Assembly: GCF_002646595.1 (NCBI RefSeq)
Contig: NZ_PDUD01000019.1
Span: 235,128-299,127, forward strand
DNA: 64,000 nt
Origin: Flavilitoribacter nigricans DSM 23189 = NBRC 102662
Lineage (GTDB): Bacteria > Bacteroidota > Bacteroidia > Chitinophagales > Saprospiraceae
Direction of reading: 5' to 3'
Below, piece after piece: positions 17,074 through 25,940 of the stretch (positions are counted from its first letter, which is position 1; every line of letters starts with the position of its first letter). The notes beneath the pieces were generated by a model. It did not search any database. It saw only the letters and a list, made by a program, of their open reading frames with translations, and was not told the DNA's origin. The position numbers and the translations under genes are program-made.

Positions 17074-18072
17074 ATGGAAGTCTGGAAAATGGCCATTGCC
17101 TTAGGCTGTGGGATCGCCGTTGCCCAATCTCTTTTTCTTGGAATCTATCTCTTGCACCGGGACCGCAATCCCGGCGTTCCCAATTTTTTTCTAGGCCTGC
17201 TGCTGACCGGTCTTGCCTTTCGGATCGGAAAATCCCTGTTTTACTACCTGGCCCGTCCGCTGGCTATTTATGGTGTAGCTCTGGGCGCTGCGGGTCTGTG
17301 GGCAATCGGGCCGGCCTTGTGGCTGTACGTTAAATCCGGAAAAGAGCAGGGCGTTAGCAAATGGGATTATCTGCACTTCTTGCCCAGTCTGATCCTGCTT
17401 ATTTTAGGTTGGTCATTCAACATGCACATGCTCGTACCGGCTTACCACTGGGGCACCTATCTGCTGGGCGTTTATCTACTGGCCAGCTGGTTGCTTTCCC
17501 GTAGCGGGCAGTGGGCCGGGCATCCGCAACGTTTCCAGGTGTTTTTCGGGGCGGTCATCGTGGTGTGGAGTACGTTTCTGTGGCAGGTTCGGGGTGGGTC
17601 AATCCAGCAATACGCGCTGGGCGGGCTGATCGCCTGCATCGTCCTCTATGTAATCAATTTTCTGATCCTTACCGATCAATCGCTGCTGAAATGGCCGGCC
17701 TCCCCCCGAAAATCCATTCGGGAGCCGGCAGCCGAAGAGATCACAATGGCCCTGGACCGTCTTTTCCGGGAAGAAAAGATCTATCGCCGCAAGGGGCTCA
17801 CCCTGGCCCAGGTAGCCGAAGCGCTGGATAAACCTGCCTATCTTATTTCCCAGACCATCAACCAGCACCACGGTCTGAAATTCAATGAATTTGTCAATCA
17901 ATACCGGATCGGAGAAGTAAAAGAACTGTTGCAGGATACGGAGTTGAACTATACGATCGAAGCCCTGGCCGATGAAGTGGGCTTTTCCAGTACGTCCTCT
18001 TTTTATACGGCCTTTAAAAAGGTGGTTCGGCTCACGCCGCAGCAATTCCGCCGGTTGGAAATGGAAATTTAA
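17074..18072 (+). CDS. membrane-anchored AraC-family transcriptional regulator
   Basis: The protein has 332 residues. About seven hydrophobic segments fill residues 5-205 (for example MAIALGCGIAVAQSLFLGIY, FFLGLLLTGLAF, YALGGLIACIVLYVINFLIL). They are followed by an AraC-type double helix-turn-helix at ~220-328. The first HTH is LTLAQVAEALDKPAYLISQTIN; the second is YTIEALADEVGFSSTSSFYTAFKK, then LTPQQFRR. This membrane-plus-AraC layout is common in Bacteroidota and couples an envelope signal to transcription. The ligand and targets are unknown. The nearest candidate target is the divergent DUF2911 gene. Confidence 0.87.
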   Translation: MEVWKMAIALGCGIAVAQSLFLGIYLLHRDRNPGVPNFFLGLLLTGLAFRIGKSLFYYLARPLAIYGVALGAAGLWAIGPALWLYVKSGKEQGVSKWDYLHFLPSLILLILGWSFNMHMLVPAYHWGTYLLGVYLLASWLLSRSGQWAGHPQRFQVFFGAVIVVWSTFLWQVRGGSIQQYALGGLIACIVLYVINFLILTDQSLLKWPASPRKSIREPAAEEITMALDRLFREEKIYRRKGLTLAQVAEALDKPAYLISQTINQHHGLKFNEFVNQYRIGEVKELLQDTELNYTIEALADEVGFSSTSSFYTAFKKVVRLTPQQFRRLEMEI

Positions 18073-18091
18073 CCTACGTTCTCAGCGCCGG

Positions 18092-18943
18092 CTAGGGCTT
18101 CCGGTACTCGCGGGGAGCCATGCCTTTTTTGCGCAGGAACATACGGTTGAAATGCGTGGTGCTGTTGAAACCCGCCGCAAAGGCGATCTCGCTGATGTTC
18201 TTTCGGGTCTCGGTCAGCAACTGGCAAGCCCGGGCGATCCGCAGGTCCGTCAGATAATCTGACAGGGAACGCCCGACCATTTTTTTGAAAAAGCGGGAGC
18301 AGGAACTCTCGGTCATGTGGGCCAGTTTGGCCACCTCCTGCAGACTGATCGGCCGGGTAAATTCGCGGTGTAGCAACTGAAAGATCCGGTCCAGGCGGGC
18401 TTCGTTTTCGCGGCTGTAGGAAGGTGCATACAGAGGTGAGGCCAGTAAGGTAAATTCCGGGATTGTGGCCAGCCGGTCCAGAATGAGCAACAGGCGAGCC
18501 AGCCGTTGCATGCCGGAAAAGCGTAAGAGGTCATCCATCGCAGCCCCGATCTCACTGGCCGGTTCGTAAGGAAAATAGATACCGCGTCCGGCCTTTTTCA
18601 ACAGGCGGTGCAGGTTCTGATATTCCGGCAATTGGTCGGATCCGTTACCGAGTAAACCGGCATTAAACTGGATGACAATAGCACTGGCAAGTCGCTCCGT
18701 ACCATCAACCGGATTCCGCGTGGCCCAGGTGTGCGGCAGATTAGGGCCCAGCAGGACCAGGTCTCCGGCCCCGAATTCGGATAAGCGATCGCCCACCAGA
18801 CGGGTACCACTCCCCTGCCGGATGTAAGTCAATTCCACTTCCGGATGGTAATGCCAGTTGAAGGCAAATTCGGGTTCTTCCCGCCGGTAGGCCAGAAAGG
18901 AAGCATCGGACGCTTTAGGTATGGATTCAAAAGCCGCTTTCAT
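18092..18943 (-). CDS. AraC-family regulator with cupin sensor domain
   Basis: This 283-aa protein has an N-terminal cupin (~20-110), with FNWHYHPEVELTYIRQGSGT, FGAGDLVLLGPNLPHTW as the two cupin motifs. A C-terminal AraC HTH pair (~185-283) follows: ISLQEVAKLAHMTESSCSRF and ISEIAFAAGFNSTTHFNRMF, ending GMAPREYRKP. The family senses a small molecule, often a sugar, and acts at a nearby promoter. It is divergent from the phytanoyl-CoA dioxygenase-like gene at 19124, which is the natural candidate target. The convergent membrane AraC gene ends 19 bases away. Confidence 0.9.
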   Translation of the reverse strand: MKAAFESIPKASDASFLAYRREEPEFAFNWHYHPEVELTYIRQGSGTRLVGDRLSEFGAGDLVLLGPNLPHTWATRNPVDGTERLASAIVIQFNAGLLGNGSDQLPEYQNLHRLLKKAGRGIYFPYEPASEIGAAMDDLLRFSGMQRLARLLLILDRLATIPEFTLLASPLYAPSYSRENEARLDRIFQLLHREFTRPISLQEVAKLAHMTESSCSRFFKKMVGRSLSDYLTDLRIARACQLLTETRKNISEIAFAAGFNSTTHFNRMFLRKKGMAPREYRKP

Positions 18944-19043
18944 AGGAAGTGAATTCGCTGTCCTAAAATTACACGATATGCCTCAAAATTCCACCAAGTG
19001 TCGCAATTAGAGACAAAATACGGGCAATTTCAGCGAAAATACG

Positions 19044-19076
19044 TTTAGGTACTCCTGGCACTGACTGGTAAATTTG
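19044..19076 (+). promoter_or_regulatory. promoter for the dioxygenase/dehydrogenase pair
   Basis: TAAATTTG (19069-19076) matches the Bacteroidota -7 box exactly, with TTTA at 19044-19047 about 21 bases upstream as a near -33 element (TTTG). The predicted transcription start leaves a leader of ~40 bases before 19124. The divergent AraC-cupin gene starts at 18943, so its binding sites would be expected in this 180-base gap. Confidence 0.55.
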
Positions 19077-19123
19077 TTCTATCTTTCAACAAAACGGCCC
19101 GCTCCATTTTAGAGAAGGCCAAA

Positions 19124-19963
19124 ATGCACCCAAATATGGCAACCACAGCGATCAATCTGGAAGTACTCGATCAAACCTACCAACTTAATGAGGATCAGAT
19201 CGACTTTTACCGCGAAAATCAGTTTATAAAACTTAAACAGGTACTGCCCGCCGAGATCCTGGAATATTTCGGCACGGTGATCTCCGAAAAAGTGCAGGAG
19301 CTGAATACCATGCACGTCCCGCTGGAGGAACGTGATACCTACAACAAGGCCTTCCTCCAGATTATGAACCTCTGGACGAAAGACGAAACGGTAAAACAAC
19401 TGGTGTTCAGCAAACGGCTGGCCGGGATCGCTACCCAATTGATGGGCGTTGAAGGCGTGCGTTTGTACCACGATCAGGCACTGTTCAAAGAACCCGGCGG
19501 CGGTTTCACGCCGTGGCACGCGGATCAATATTACTGGCCACTCTCCAATGACAACACGGTTACCGCCTGGATCCCGATGCAGGAAACTCCGCTGGAAATG
19601 GGGCCACTCGAATTCAGTGCAAAAAGTTACCTCCTGCAGGGTGGTCGCGATCTCAAGATCAGCGATGACAGCGAGCGCGTCATTTCCAAAAAACTGCGCC
19701 TTAACGATTTTCAACAGGTCGTTGAACCTTTCGATATCGGCGAGGTCAGCTTTCATTCCGGCTGGGTTTTCCACCGGGCCGGCGCCAACACCACCGACCG
19801 GATGCGACAGGTGATGACCGTGATCTATATGGACCGGGACATGCGCCTGAAAGCCCCCGAAAATAACAACCAACAACTGGATTGGGATACCTGGTGCCCG
19901 GGCGCCACGATCGGTGAAGTGATCGATACGCCGATCAATCCCGTACTATATTCCAAATCTTAA
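19124..19963 (+). CDS. phytanoyl-CoA dioxygenase (PhyH) family oxygenase
   Basis: This soluble 279-aa Fe(II)/2-oxoglutarate-dependent oxygenase has the metal motif H-x-D in FTPWHADQYYWPL (~residue 128) and the distal His in SFHSGWVFHRAGANTT (~210), with nearby Arg residues to bind 2-oxoglutarate. Homologues are often annotated as ectoine hydroxylase-related dioxygenases. The substrate is unknown. A second ATG at 19136 (MATTAINLEV) is equally plausible. The gene is followed after 36 bases by a zinc alcohol dehydrogenase on the same strand, so a hydroxylated product may be oxidised next (inference). It is probably under control of the divergent AraC-cupin regulator. Confidence 0.87.
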   Translation: MHPNMATTAINLEVLDQTYQLNEDQIDFYRENQFIKLKQVLPAEILEYFGTVISEKVQELNTMHVPLEERDTYNKAFLQIMNLWTKDETVKQLVFSKRLAGIATQLMGVEGVRLYHDQALFKEPGGGFTPWHADQYYWPLSNDNTVTAWIPMQETPLEMGPLEFSAKSYLLQGGRDLKISDDSERVISKKLRLNDFQQVVEPFDIGEVSFHSGWVFHRAGANTTDRMRQVMTVIYMDRDMRLKAPENNNQQLDWDTWCPGATIGEVIDTPINPVLYSKS

Positions 19964-19999
19964 AGCTTTTTTACCAAACTCCGTTCACAACCATCACCT

Positions 20000-21070
20000 A
20001 TGCAGACCCAAGCCGCGGTAACCACCGGAGACGGTGCTTTTTCCATCACGACCATTGAGGTTGGCCGGCCCCAGCCCCACGAAGTTCTCGTAGCCGTTAA
20101 GGCCGCCGGGATTTGCCATACCGACTGGGATTCCATCCGCTGGGGAAGGACCATGGTGCTGGGCCACGAAGGCGCGGGCGTAGTGGAAGCCGTCGGTGAG
20201 GCGGTTACCCACGTCAAGGCCGGCGATCCCGTATTACTGAACTGGGCAATACCCTGTGGCGACTGCTTCCAATGCCGACACGGCAACTATTCGATTTGCG
20301 AAGATGACCACAATCCCCATTCCGGCAGTACCCGCTGGCAGGGTAAGCCCATCGATCGTTCTTTTGCCCTGGGTACCATGTCCGGACATACCATTGTCAA
20401 AAAGGAGGCGGTAATCCCCATCGAGGTGCCTATCGATTTTGCGGCAGCCGCTATTGTGGGTTGTGGCGTCATGACCGGCTACGGTTCGGTGGTCAATGCG
20501 GCCGGGGTCCGGGCGGGATCTGCGGTGGTGGTGATCGGCTGCGGCGGGGTCGGGCTCAACGTGATCCAGGGTTCTCGCATCGCCGGAGCGGAAAAGATCA
20601 TCGCCATCGATCTGAAACCCGGACGGCTGGAGATGGCCCGGCAGTTTGGGGCCACCCACCTCATCCAGGCCGAAAAAACGGACCGCGACCTTTCCGGGGC
20701 GCATACCCAGGTGAAGGCCCTGACGGAGGACAGAGGTGCCGATTATGCCTTTGAATGTACCGGCGTCCCCGCTTTGGGCGCTACGCCCCTGCTGATGGTC
20801 CGCAATGCCGGAACGGCGATTCAGGTCAGCGGCATCGAGGAAGACCTCACGATTGATATGAACCTCTTCGAATGGGACAAGGTCTACCTCAACCCACTTT
20901 ACGGAAAATGTAATCCCACCATTGATTTCCCCCGCCTTTTCCGGCTTTACCAGAAAGGAGACCTGCTCCTGGACGAACTCGTCACCCAAACCTATCCACT
21001 GGATCAACTGGAACAGGCTTTCCAGGATATGCTGGATGGAAAAAATGCTAAAGGGGTACTCGTGTTTTAA
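20000..21070 (+). CDS. zinc-dependent alcohol dehydrogenase (MDR family, class III-like)
   Basis: The 356-aa protein has catalytic-zinc ligands in AGICHTDWDS and LGHEGAGVVEAVG, the four structural-zinc cysteines in CGDCFQCRHGNYSIC (~residues 88-102), and the third catalytic Cys in VGCGVMTGYGSVVNAAGV. The NAD-binding Rossmann segment is VIGCGGVGLNVIQGSRIAGA. It should oxidise an alcohol to the aldehyde with NAD(P). It probably forms an operon with the PhyH-type oxygenase 36 bases upstream. The substrate is unknown. Confidence 0.9.
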   Translation: MQTQAAVTTGDGAFSITTIEVGRPQPHEVLVAVKAAGICHTDWDSIRWGRTMVLGHEGAGVVEAVGEAVTHVKAGDPVLLNWAIPCGDCFQCRHGNYSICEDDHNPHSGSTRWQGKPIDRSFALGTMSGHTIVKKEAVIPIEVPIDFAAAAIVGCGVMTGYGSVVNAAGVRAGSAVVVIGCGGVGLNVIQGSRIAGAEKIIAIDLKPGRLEMARQFGATHLIQAEKTDRDLSGAHTQVKALTEDRGADYAFECTGVPALGATPLLMVRNAGTAIQVSGIEEDLTIDMNLFEWDKVYLNPLYGKCNPTIDFPRLFRLYQKGDLLLDELVTQTYPLDQLEQAFQDMLDGKNAKGVLVF

Positions 21071-21120
21071 CTGCGGCCGACCTAACCTGCCGTCCAATCA
21101 CGGTACAATACTCCTGACGA

Positions 21121-22482
21121 TCAATTTCCACCCTGGTGCGGCGGAACCCACCAGTCATCCACCAGCTTTTTGATGCGAGTAACCTCTTCCGACCGCTCTT
21201 CCGCCAGATTCTCCCGTTCGAACGGATCTTGGGACAGATCGAATAATTCCACCGGGCTATCCGGCATATTGGTCGTGTCCGGTAGCAGAAGTTTCCAGGG
21301 GTATTCAAGACCGATCCGGTACTGAAGGCTTTGCGTGGGGCGGTCCGTATTCTGGATATCGTGCTCGTAGGCCTCGGCAAACAATGCCCGGCGGGCGGTA
21401 AGCGCGGCCCGGTCCAGTACGTTTACGCCCGGCAATTTTTCGTCCGGTGCCAGTTCACAGGCCGCCAGGATGGTCGGTACAATATCGATACTGCTCGCCT
21501 GCGTGACCGTATCCATAAGCGGCTCAATTTTACCCGGCCACTTGAACATCAGCGGGGTGCGGATCCCCCCTTCGTAGGGCGACCTTTTGGAACGGGCGGC
21601 GTAGCGATTGGGCTGATCCGGTTCCTGGATCCAGCCGTTGTCACAAACGTAGACCACCAGGGTCTCTTCGGATATATTCTGCTCGTCCAGATAATTGATC
21701 AGATCACCACAGGTCTGATCGAACCATTCGCACATGGCCCAGTAGCGAGCAATGGCCGGCGTGGGCGCCAGTGCCAGGTATTTTTCCTCCAGCTCCTGTG
21801 GGGGCGTATGGGGAGCGTGGGGCAAAAAGGGCGCGTACCATACGAAAAACGGCTGATCCAGCGAATCGGCTTCTTCGATGAAGTTATAGATCGGCTCCAA
21901 GCCTTCCCGGCCAATCGTAAGGCCTTCATCACCGTGTCGGCCGCCTCTGGCCGGATCCCCGTGCGTCATGCCCCGGGAGAAATGCCCATCTTCGTAAGAG
22001 CCCATCCACCATTTGCCGGTTTGCAGGCTGAGGTAATTCAGTTCTTCCAGGCGCTGGGTAAGTAAAGGATGGCTTTTAAACGATTCGATGATCTGATCGA
22101 ATCGGGCGCGGCGATCGGCCTGCCATTCCGGGCTATAGCGTTTGCCCTCAAATTCAAACAGGGGATCATTGCCCGTCACCCCGTGCTGGTGCGGATAGAG
22201 GCCGGTGATAATGGACGCCAGCGACGGACAACAGAGAGGCGCCGTCACATAACCACGGGTAAAAGTGAGCGATTCGGCGGCGAGACGATCCAGGTGCGGC
22301 GTTTCGATCTGTTCGTGGCCGGTGAAACCATAATCATTCCAGGCCTGATCGTCGGAGATGATCAACAGGATGTTGGGAGGCCGGCTAGCCTGTTCCTCTT
22401 TCTCTTCGGTTTGACAGGCAGTGCAGAAACAGAGACCCAGGAATGCCAGTGCCAGGGTGCGAAAAATGTTTACGGAAACCAT
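21121..22482 (-). CDS. type I sulfatase, lipoprotein, with atypical CCPSL motif
   Basis: The start at 22482 gives MVSVNIFRTLALAFLGLCFCTAC, a lipoprotein signal. Metal-binding ISDDQAWND (~residues 42-50) and the formylglycine site APLCCPSLASIITG follow. Here Cys84 is the expected modified residue, but the Arg that normally closes C-x-P-S-R is Leu88. Further family blocks are QTGKWWMG, FFVWYAPFLPHAPH, YVCDNGW and SPYEGGIRTPLMFKWPG. At ~454 aa this is a complete S1-family sulfatase, probably acting on a sulfated sugar at the outer membrane or in the periplasm. The Leu is confirmed by the codon CTG. The substrate is unknown. Confidence 0.9.
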   Translation of the reverse strand: MVSVNIFRTLALAFLGLCFCTACQTEEKEEQASRPPNILLIISDDQAWNDYGFTGHEQIETPHLDRLAAESLTFTRGYVTAPLCCPSLASIITGLYPHQHGVTGNDPLFEFEGKRYSPEWQADRRARFDQIIESFKSHPLLTQRLEELNYLSLQTGKWWMGSYEDGHFSRGMTHGDPARGGRHGDEGLTIGREGLEPIYNFIEEADSLDQPFFVWYAPFLPHAPHTPPQELEEKYLALAPTPAIARYWAMCEWFDQTCGDLINYLDEQNISEETLVVYVCDNGWIQEPDQPNRYAARSKRSPYEGGIRTPLMFKWPGKIEPLMDTVTQASSIDIVPTILAACELAPDEKLPGVNVLDRAALTARRALFAEAYEHDIQNTDRPTQSLQYRIGLEYPWKLLLPDTTNMPDSPVELFDLSQDPFERENLAEERSEEVTRIKKLVDDWWVPPHQGGN

Positions 22483-22628
22483 ACGATAGTTTTGCTGGAT
22501 TGAAAATAGCTGATCTGACTTACAAAAATGGGACGAAAATTGTAACGCCCCGCCTGACAATCATCCATTTGCCTGTGAATTGAGTATGCCCGCTAAAATT
22601 CACGATATTAGGCCGAAAATTACCACTT

Positions 22629-24245
22629 ATGAGCGTCCAGCTTCGTCGACATGCTATCTGTACCCTACTACTTTTACTTTGCCTTAGCCCGTTTCTCCAG
22701 GCCCAACACGGCCACGGAGATCACGGATCGGAAGGAATGCCGGATGGATACGAATCCCCGATCAAACTGTTCCGGAGTGCACTGGGCGAGCACAACTGGC
22801 AGATTACGACCAGCGATACCCTGGCGCAGGCCTATTTCAAACAGGGTCTGCAGTGGAAATATGCCTTTGCCGTAAACGAAGCCGCCCGCTCTTTCCGCGA
22901 GGCCCGCACCATCGATACCCTTTGTGCGCCCTGTTACTGGGGCGAAGCCTGGGCCCTGGGTTCCTACCTCAACGAACCCATGAATGAAGCCAAAGCGCCC
23001 ATGGCCCTGCACGCGATCCGCAAGGCGGTCGAACTGGCGCCACAGCACGCCAATGCTACGGAGCAGGCCCTCATCCAGGCGCTGAGCCAGCGGTACATCG
23101 AAAATTTCGTACCCGATGAACGCGGAGCCCAGGATACCGCCTACGCCGAAGCCATGGCCCGGGTATACGAACAATTTCCGGATCAGCACGAAGTGGCGAC
23201 GGTTTACGCCGAAGCGCTTTTCCTGCTGGAACCCCGCCGGGGTACCCGGGACATCGAAGATCCCGATGTCAAAAAGATCCACCGCATTCTGGAAAAGGTA
23301 CTGGACGAAAACCTGCAGCACCCGGGGGCCTGTCACCTGTACATCCACGCTACCGAGTCGACCGAACGGCCGGATCTGGGGGAAAGTTGTGCCGCTTTCA
23401 TCAGCAGTGCCATTCCCGGGGCCAGTCATATTAATCACATGCCCTCGCATACCTACAACGAAGTGGGTCGCTGGGGCGAATCCGTCCGCGCCAATCTGGA
23501 AGCCTGGCATACGGATCAAAAAGCCAAGATCGATTAGGGCGTGGCCATCTATCCTTCCCATAATCTGCAAATGTTGTATTATTCGGCCTCTTTTGATGGC
23601 CAGGGAGCCATTGCCATTCAGGCTGCAAAAGATTTTGCACGCCTTACCGGCAACACCATGCACCAGGTGCTGGCGCTGGTCCGCTTCGGGCGTTTTGACG
23701 AGATCCTCGAGATCGATAATCGGCCTGGAGGGGATATTCCCGGCGGGATGTGGGATTTTGCTCAGGGCTACGCCCACCTGCGCAAGCATGAGGCTGATTT
23801 TGCCGAACTCTACCTGCGGCGCGTCCGGGTCGTTGCGGACACCTCCGAGGCCAAATACCGCGGACACCCGGCCGCCCACATCCTGGGAGTGCTGGCCGGC
23901 ATCCTGGAAAGTGAGATCCAAAGGGACAGCGGCGATCTGGACGGCGCGATCACTACCCTACGCGCCACCGTCGAACTGGAAGACCAGATGCAGTACGATG
24001 AACCCGAACCAATGCCTTTCGACTCCCGTCACTGGCTGGGAGCCGCCCTGATCGAGGCGGAGCAATACGCGGAAGCCGAGACCGTTTACCGCGCAGAATT
24101 GGAAGATCATCCCCGCAACGGCTGGTCTCATTTCGGTCTGATACAGGCCCTCAGTAAGCAAGGCAAAGACACTACGGAAGTCCGGCAGCAGTACGCAGAA
24201 AGCTGGGCCCGGGCGGATCACTGGATCCAGTCTTCCCGCTTTTAG
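22629..24245 (+). pseudogene. exported TPR protein interrupted by one in-frame TAG
   Basis: The frame from 22629 opens with a signal peptide (RRHAICTLLLLLCLSPFLQAQ) and a His-rich HGHGDHGSEG. Helical repeats follow (AYFKQGLQWKYAFAVNEAARSF, PCYWGEAWALGSYLNEPMN, HLYIHATES, INHMPSHTYNEVGRWGESV). A TAG at 23535-23537 stops it after 302 residues (DQKAKID). The same frame then continues at once, GVAIYPSHNLQMLYYSASFDGQGA, to 24245, and the family pattern carries across the break. Together they would make a ~538-aa protein. One substitution would restore it. The cause could be a genuine nonsense mutation, a sequencing error, or readthrough. A downstream M81 peptidase gene starts 72 bases later. Confidence 0.85.
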
Positions 24246-24292
24246 GGAAAACCAGCGGTGAACCGCCGAAGTCAACCATCATTATCTTTTGT

Positions 24293-24301
24293 AAATCGAC
24301 A
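24293..24301 (+). promoter_or_regulatory. possible -7 box before the M81 peptidase
   Basis: TATCTTTTG is TAnnTTTG with one extra base, 16 bases before the ATG at 24318. It suggests that the peptidase has its own promoter and does not depend on the broken TPR gene. Confidence 0.35.
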
Positions 24302-24317
24302 AACAGTGAGAAAAAAC

Positions 24318-25877
24318 ATGAAAAGAATATTGTTTAGCCTTTTGGTCCTGAGCACCGTTTTTGCCTGCAACCCAACCGAAACCGAAGATCAGGCGCTGCC
24401 GCGTATCGCTATTGCCGGTCTGGCCATTGAGTCCAGTACCTTTTCTCCGGCCCAGAGCACCGAGGAAGCGTTTCACGCCCGGGTGGGTGAGGATGTATTT
24501 TCCTTTTATCCCTTTTTGTCTCCCGATTCACTGAACCGGGACCGGGCGGAGTGGGTGCCTACCATCCGGGGGCACGCGCTGCCGGGTGGTATTGTTACCC
24601 GCGAAGCCTACGAATCTCTGGTGACGAAAACCCTCGATATGCTGCGGGAAAACGGTCCGTACGACGGCCTCTTTTTTGACATCCACGGCGCTATGAGCGT
24701 AGTCGGACTGGACGATCCGGAAGGAGATTTCATTGTCCGGGTGCGGGAAGTGATCGGTACGGAACCGCTTATTTCCACCTCCATGGACCTGCACGGCAAC
24801 GTTTCACCGCGCCTGGCCCGGCATTCCGACCTGATCACCTGCTACCGGATGGCGCCGCACGAAGATGCCATTGAATCGAAAAAGCGGGCGGTCGACAATC
24901 TGCTAGAACGACTGGAAAGCGGTAAAGACAAACCGCCTTACAAAGCCTGGATTCCCGTTCCGATCCTGCTGCCCGGAGAAAAGACCAGTACACGGGTAGA
25001 TCCCGGTAAAAGCCTTTACGCCAAAGTCGCTCCGGCCGCCGATCAGGAAGGAGTGGTGGACGCCGCCATCTGGGTGGGCTACGCCTGGGCGGATGAGCCG
25101 CGCAACCACGCCGTGGTAATGGTCACCGGCGACGATCAGGAAAAAGTGAGCAGCACGGCGGAAGATCTGGCCAGGAGTTTCTGGGAAGTTCGTAATGAAT
25201 TCGAGTTTGTAGCACCGACCGCAACTTTGGAGGAAAGTCTGGCCATGGCCCTGGCCAGCGACAAACGTCCGTTCATGATCAGCGATATGGGCGACAACCC
25301 CACGGCCGGTGGTGCGGGAGATGTAACCTGGACCCTGACGGAAATTCTGGCCCGGCCGGAATTTAAATCGGCCGACGGTCCATCGTTGATCTATGCTTCT
25401 ATCCCCGGTCCGGAACTGGTCGAAAAGGCAGTGGCTGCCGGTGTAGGCGGTCAGGTAGACGGACTGGCCGGTGCCGCCATTGATGATCGCTTTGCTCCCC
25501 CGGTTCGCTTAACGGGTAAGGTAGAAGCGATCGAGCACGGAGATCAGCACGCCGAAACGGAGGTGGTGGTCAAAGTGGGCAGCGTGCACGTCATTGTGAC
25601 CAAAAAACGCAAACCTTACCACAAGGAAGCTGATTTTACCCGTTTGGGACTCAATCCACGGGAAACCGATATCGTGGTGGTGAAGATCGGCTACCTGGTG
25701 CCCGAGCTGTTCGATATGCGCGCGGACTGGATCATGGCCCTCACCCCGGGTGGTGTCGATCAGGATCTGGAACGACTGGGGTACAAGCGCATCAAACGCC
25801 CGATGTTCCCGCTGGATAAGGACATGGAAGATCCCGATCTGAGCGCACAGATGATCCCTCTGTCGGATGCGGAATAA
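24318..25877 (+). CDS. M81-family metallopeptidase (MlrC-like), lipoprotein
   Basis: The start at 24318 gives the lipoprotein signal MKRILFSLLVLSTVFAC; an in-frame ATG at 24258 would put 20 unlikely residues before it. The 519-aa protein has the M81 blocks IAGLAIESSTFSPAQSTEEAF, GLFFDIHGAMSVVG, STSMDLHGNVSPRLARHSD, TCYRMAPHEDAIE, and ISDMGDNPTAGGAGDVTW, with the Asp/His zinc ligands in DIHGAM and DLHGN. MlrC, the named member, opens linearised microcystin, but most M81 proteins have unknown substrates. Here it is probably periplasmic. A terminator hairpin follows. Confidence 0.88.
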   Translation: MKRILFSLLVLSTVFACNPTETEDQALPRIAIAGLAIESSTFSPAQSTEEAFHARVGEDVFSFYPFLSPDSLNRDRAEWVPTIRGHALPGGIVTREAYESLVTKTLDMLRENGPYDGLFFDIHGAMSVVGLDDPEGDFIVRVREVIGTEPLISTSMDLHGNVSPRLARHSDLITCYRMAPHEDAIESKKRAVDNLLERLESGKDKPPYKAWIPVPILLPGEKTSTRVDPGKSLYAKVAPAADQEGVVDAAIWVGYAWADEPRNHAVVMVTGDDQEKVSSTAEDLARSFWEVRNEFEFVAPTATLEESLAMALASDKRPFMISDMGDNPTAGGAGDVTWTLTEILARPEFKSADGPSLIYASIPGPELVEKAVAAGVGGQVDGLAGAAIDDRFAPPVRLTGKVEAIEHGDQHAETEVVVKVGSVHVIVTKKRKPYHKEADFTRLGLNPRETDIVVVKIGYLVPELFDMRADWIMALTPGGVDQDLERLGYKRIKRPMFPLDKDMEDPDLSAQMIPLSDAE

Positions 25878-25889
25878 GGCCTAACGGCC

Positions 25890-25939
25890 AGCCGGCGGCA
25901 CTACCTTTTCAATCTTAGAAATACGTAGTGCCGCCGGCT
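25890..25939. terminator. strong bidirectional terminator hairpin
   Basis: AGCCGGCGGCACTAC (25890-25904) and its exact complement GTAGTGCCGCCGGCT (25925-25939) form a 15-bp stem with a 20-base loop, followed by TTTTA. It separates the M81 peptidase from the convergent polysaccharide lyase, whose stop is at 25941. Confidence 0.8.
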
Positions 25940-25940
25940 T

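Noticed and set aside
23535-23537. Selenocysteine or pyrrolysine recoding at the TAG
   Set aside because: Selenocysteine uses TGA, and no pyrrolysine genes or family pattern suggest recoding here; a nonsense change or sequence error is simpler.
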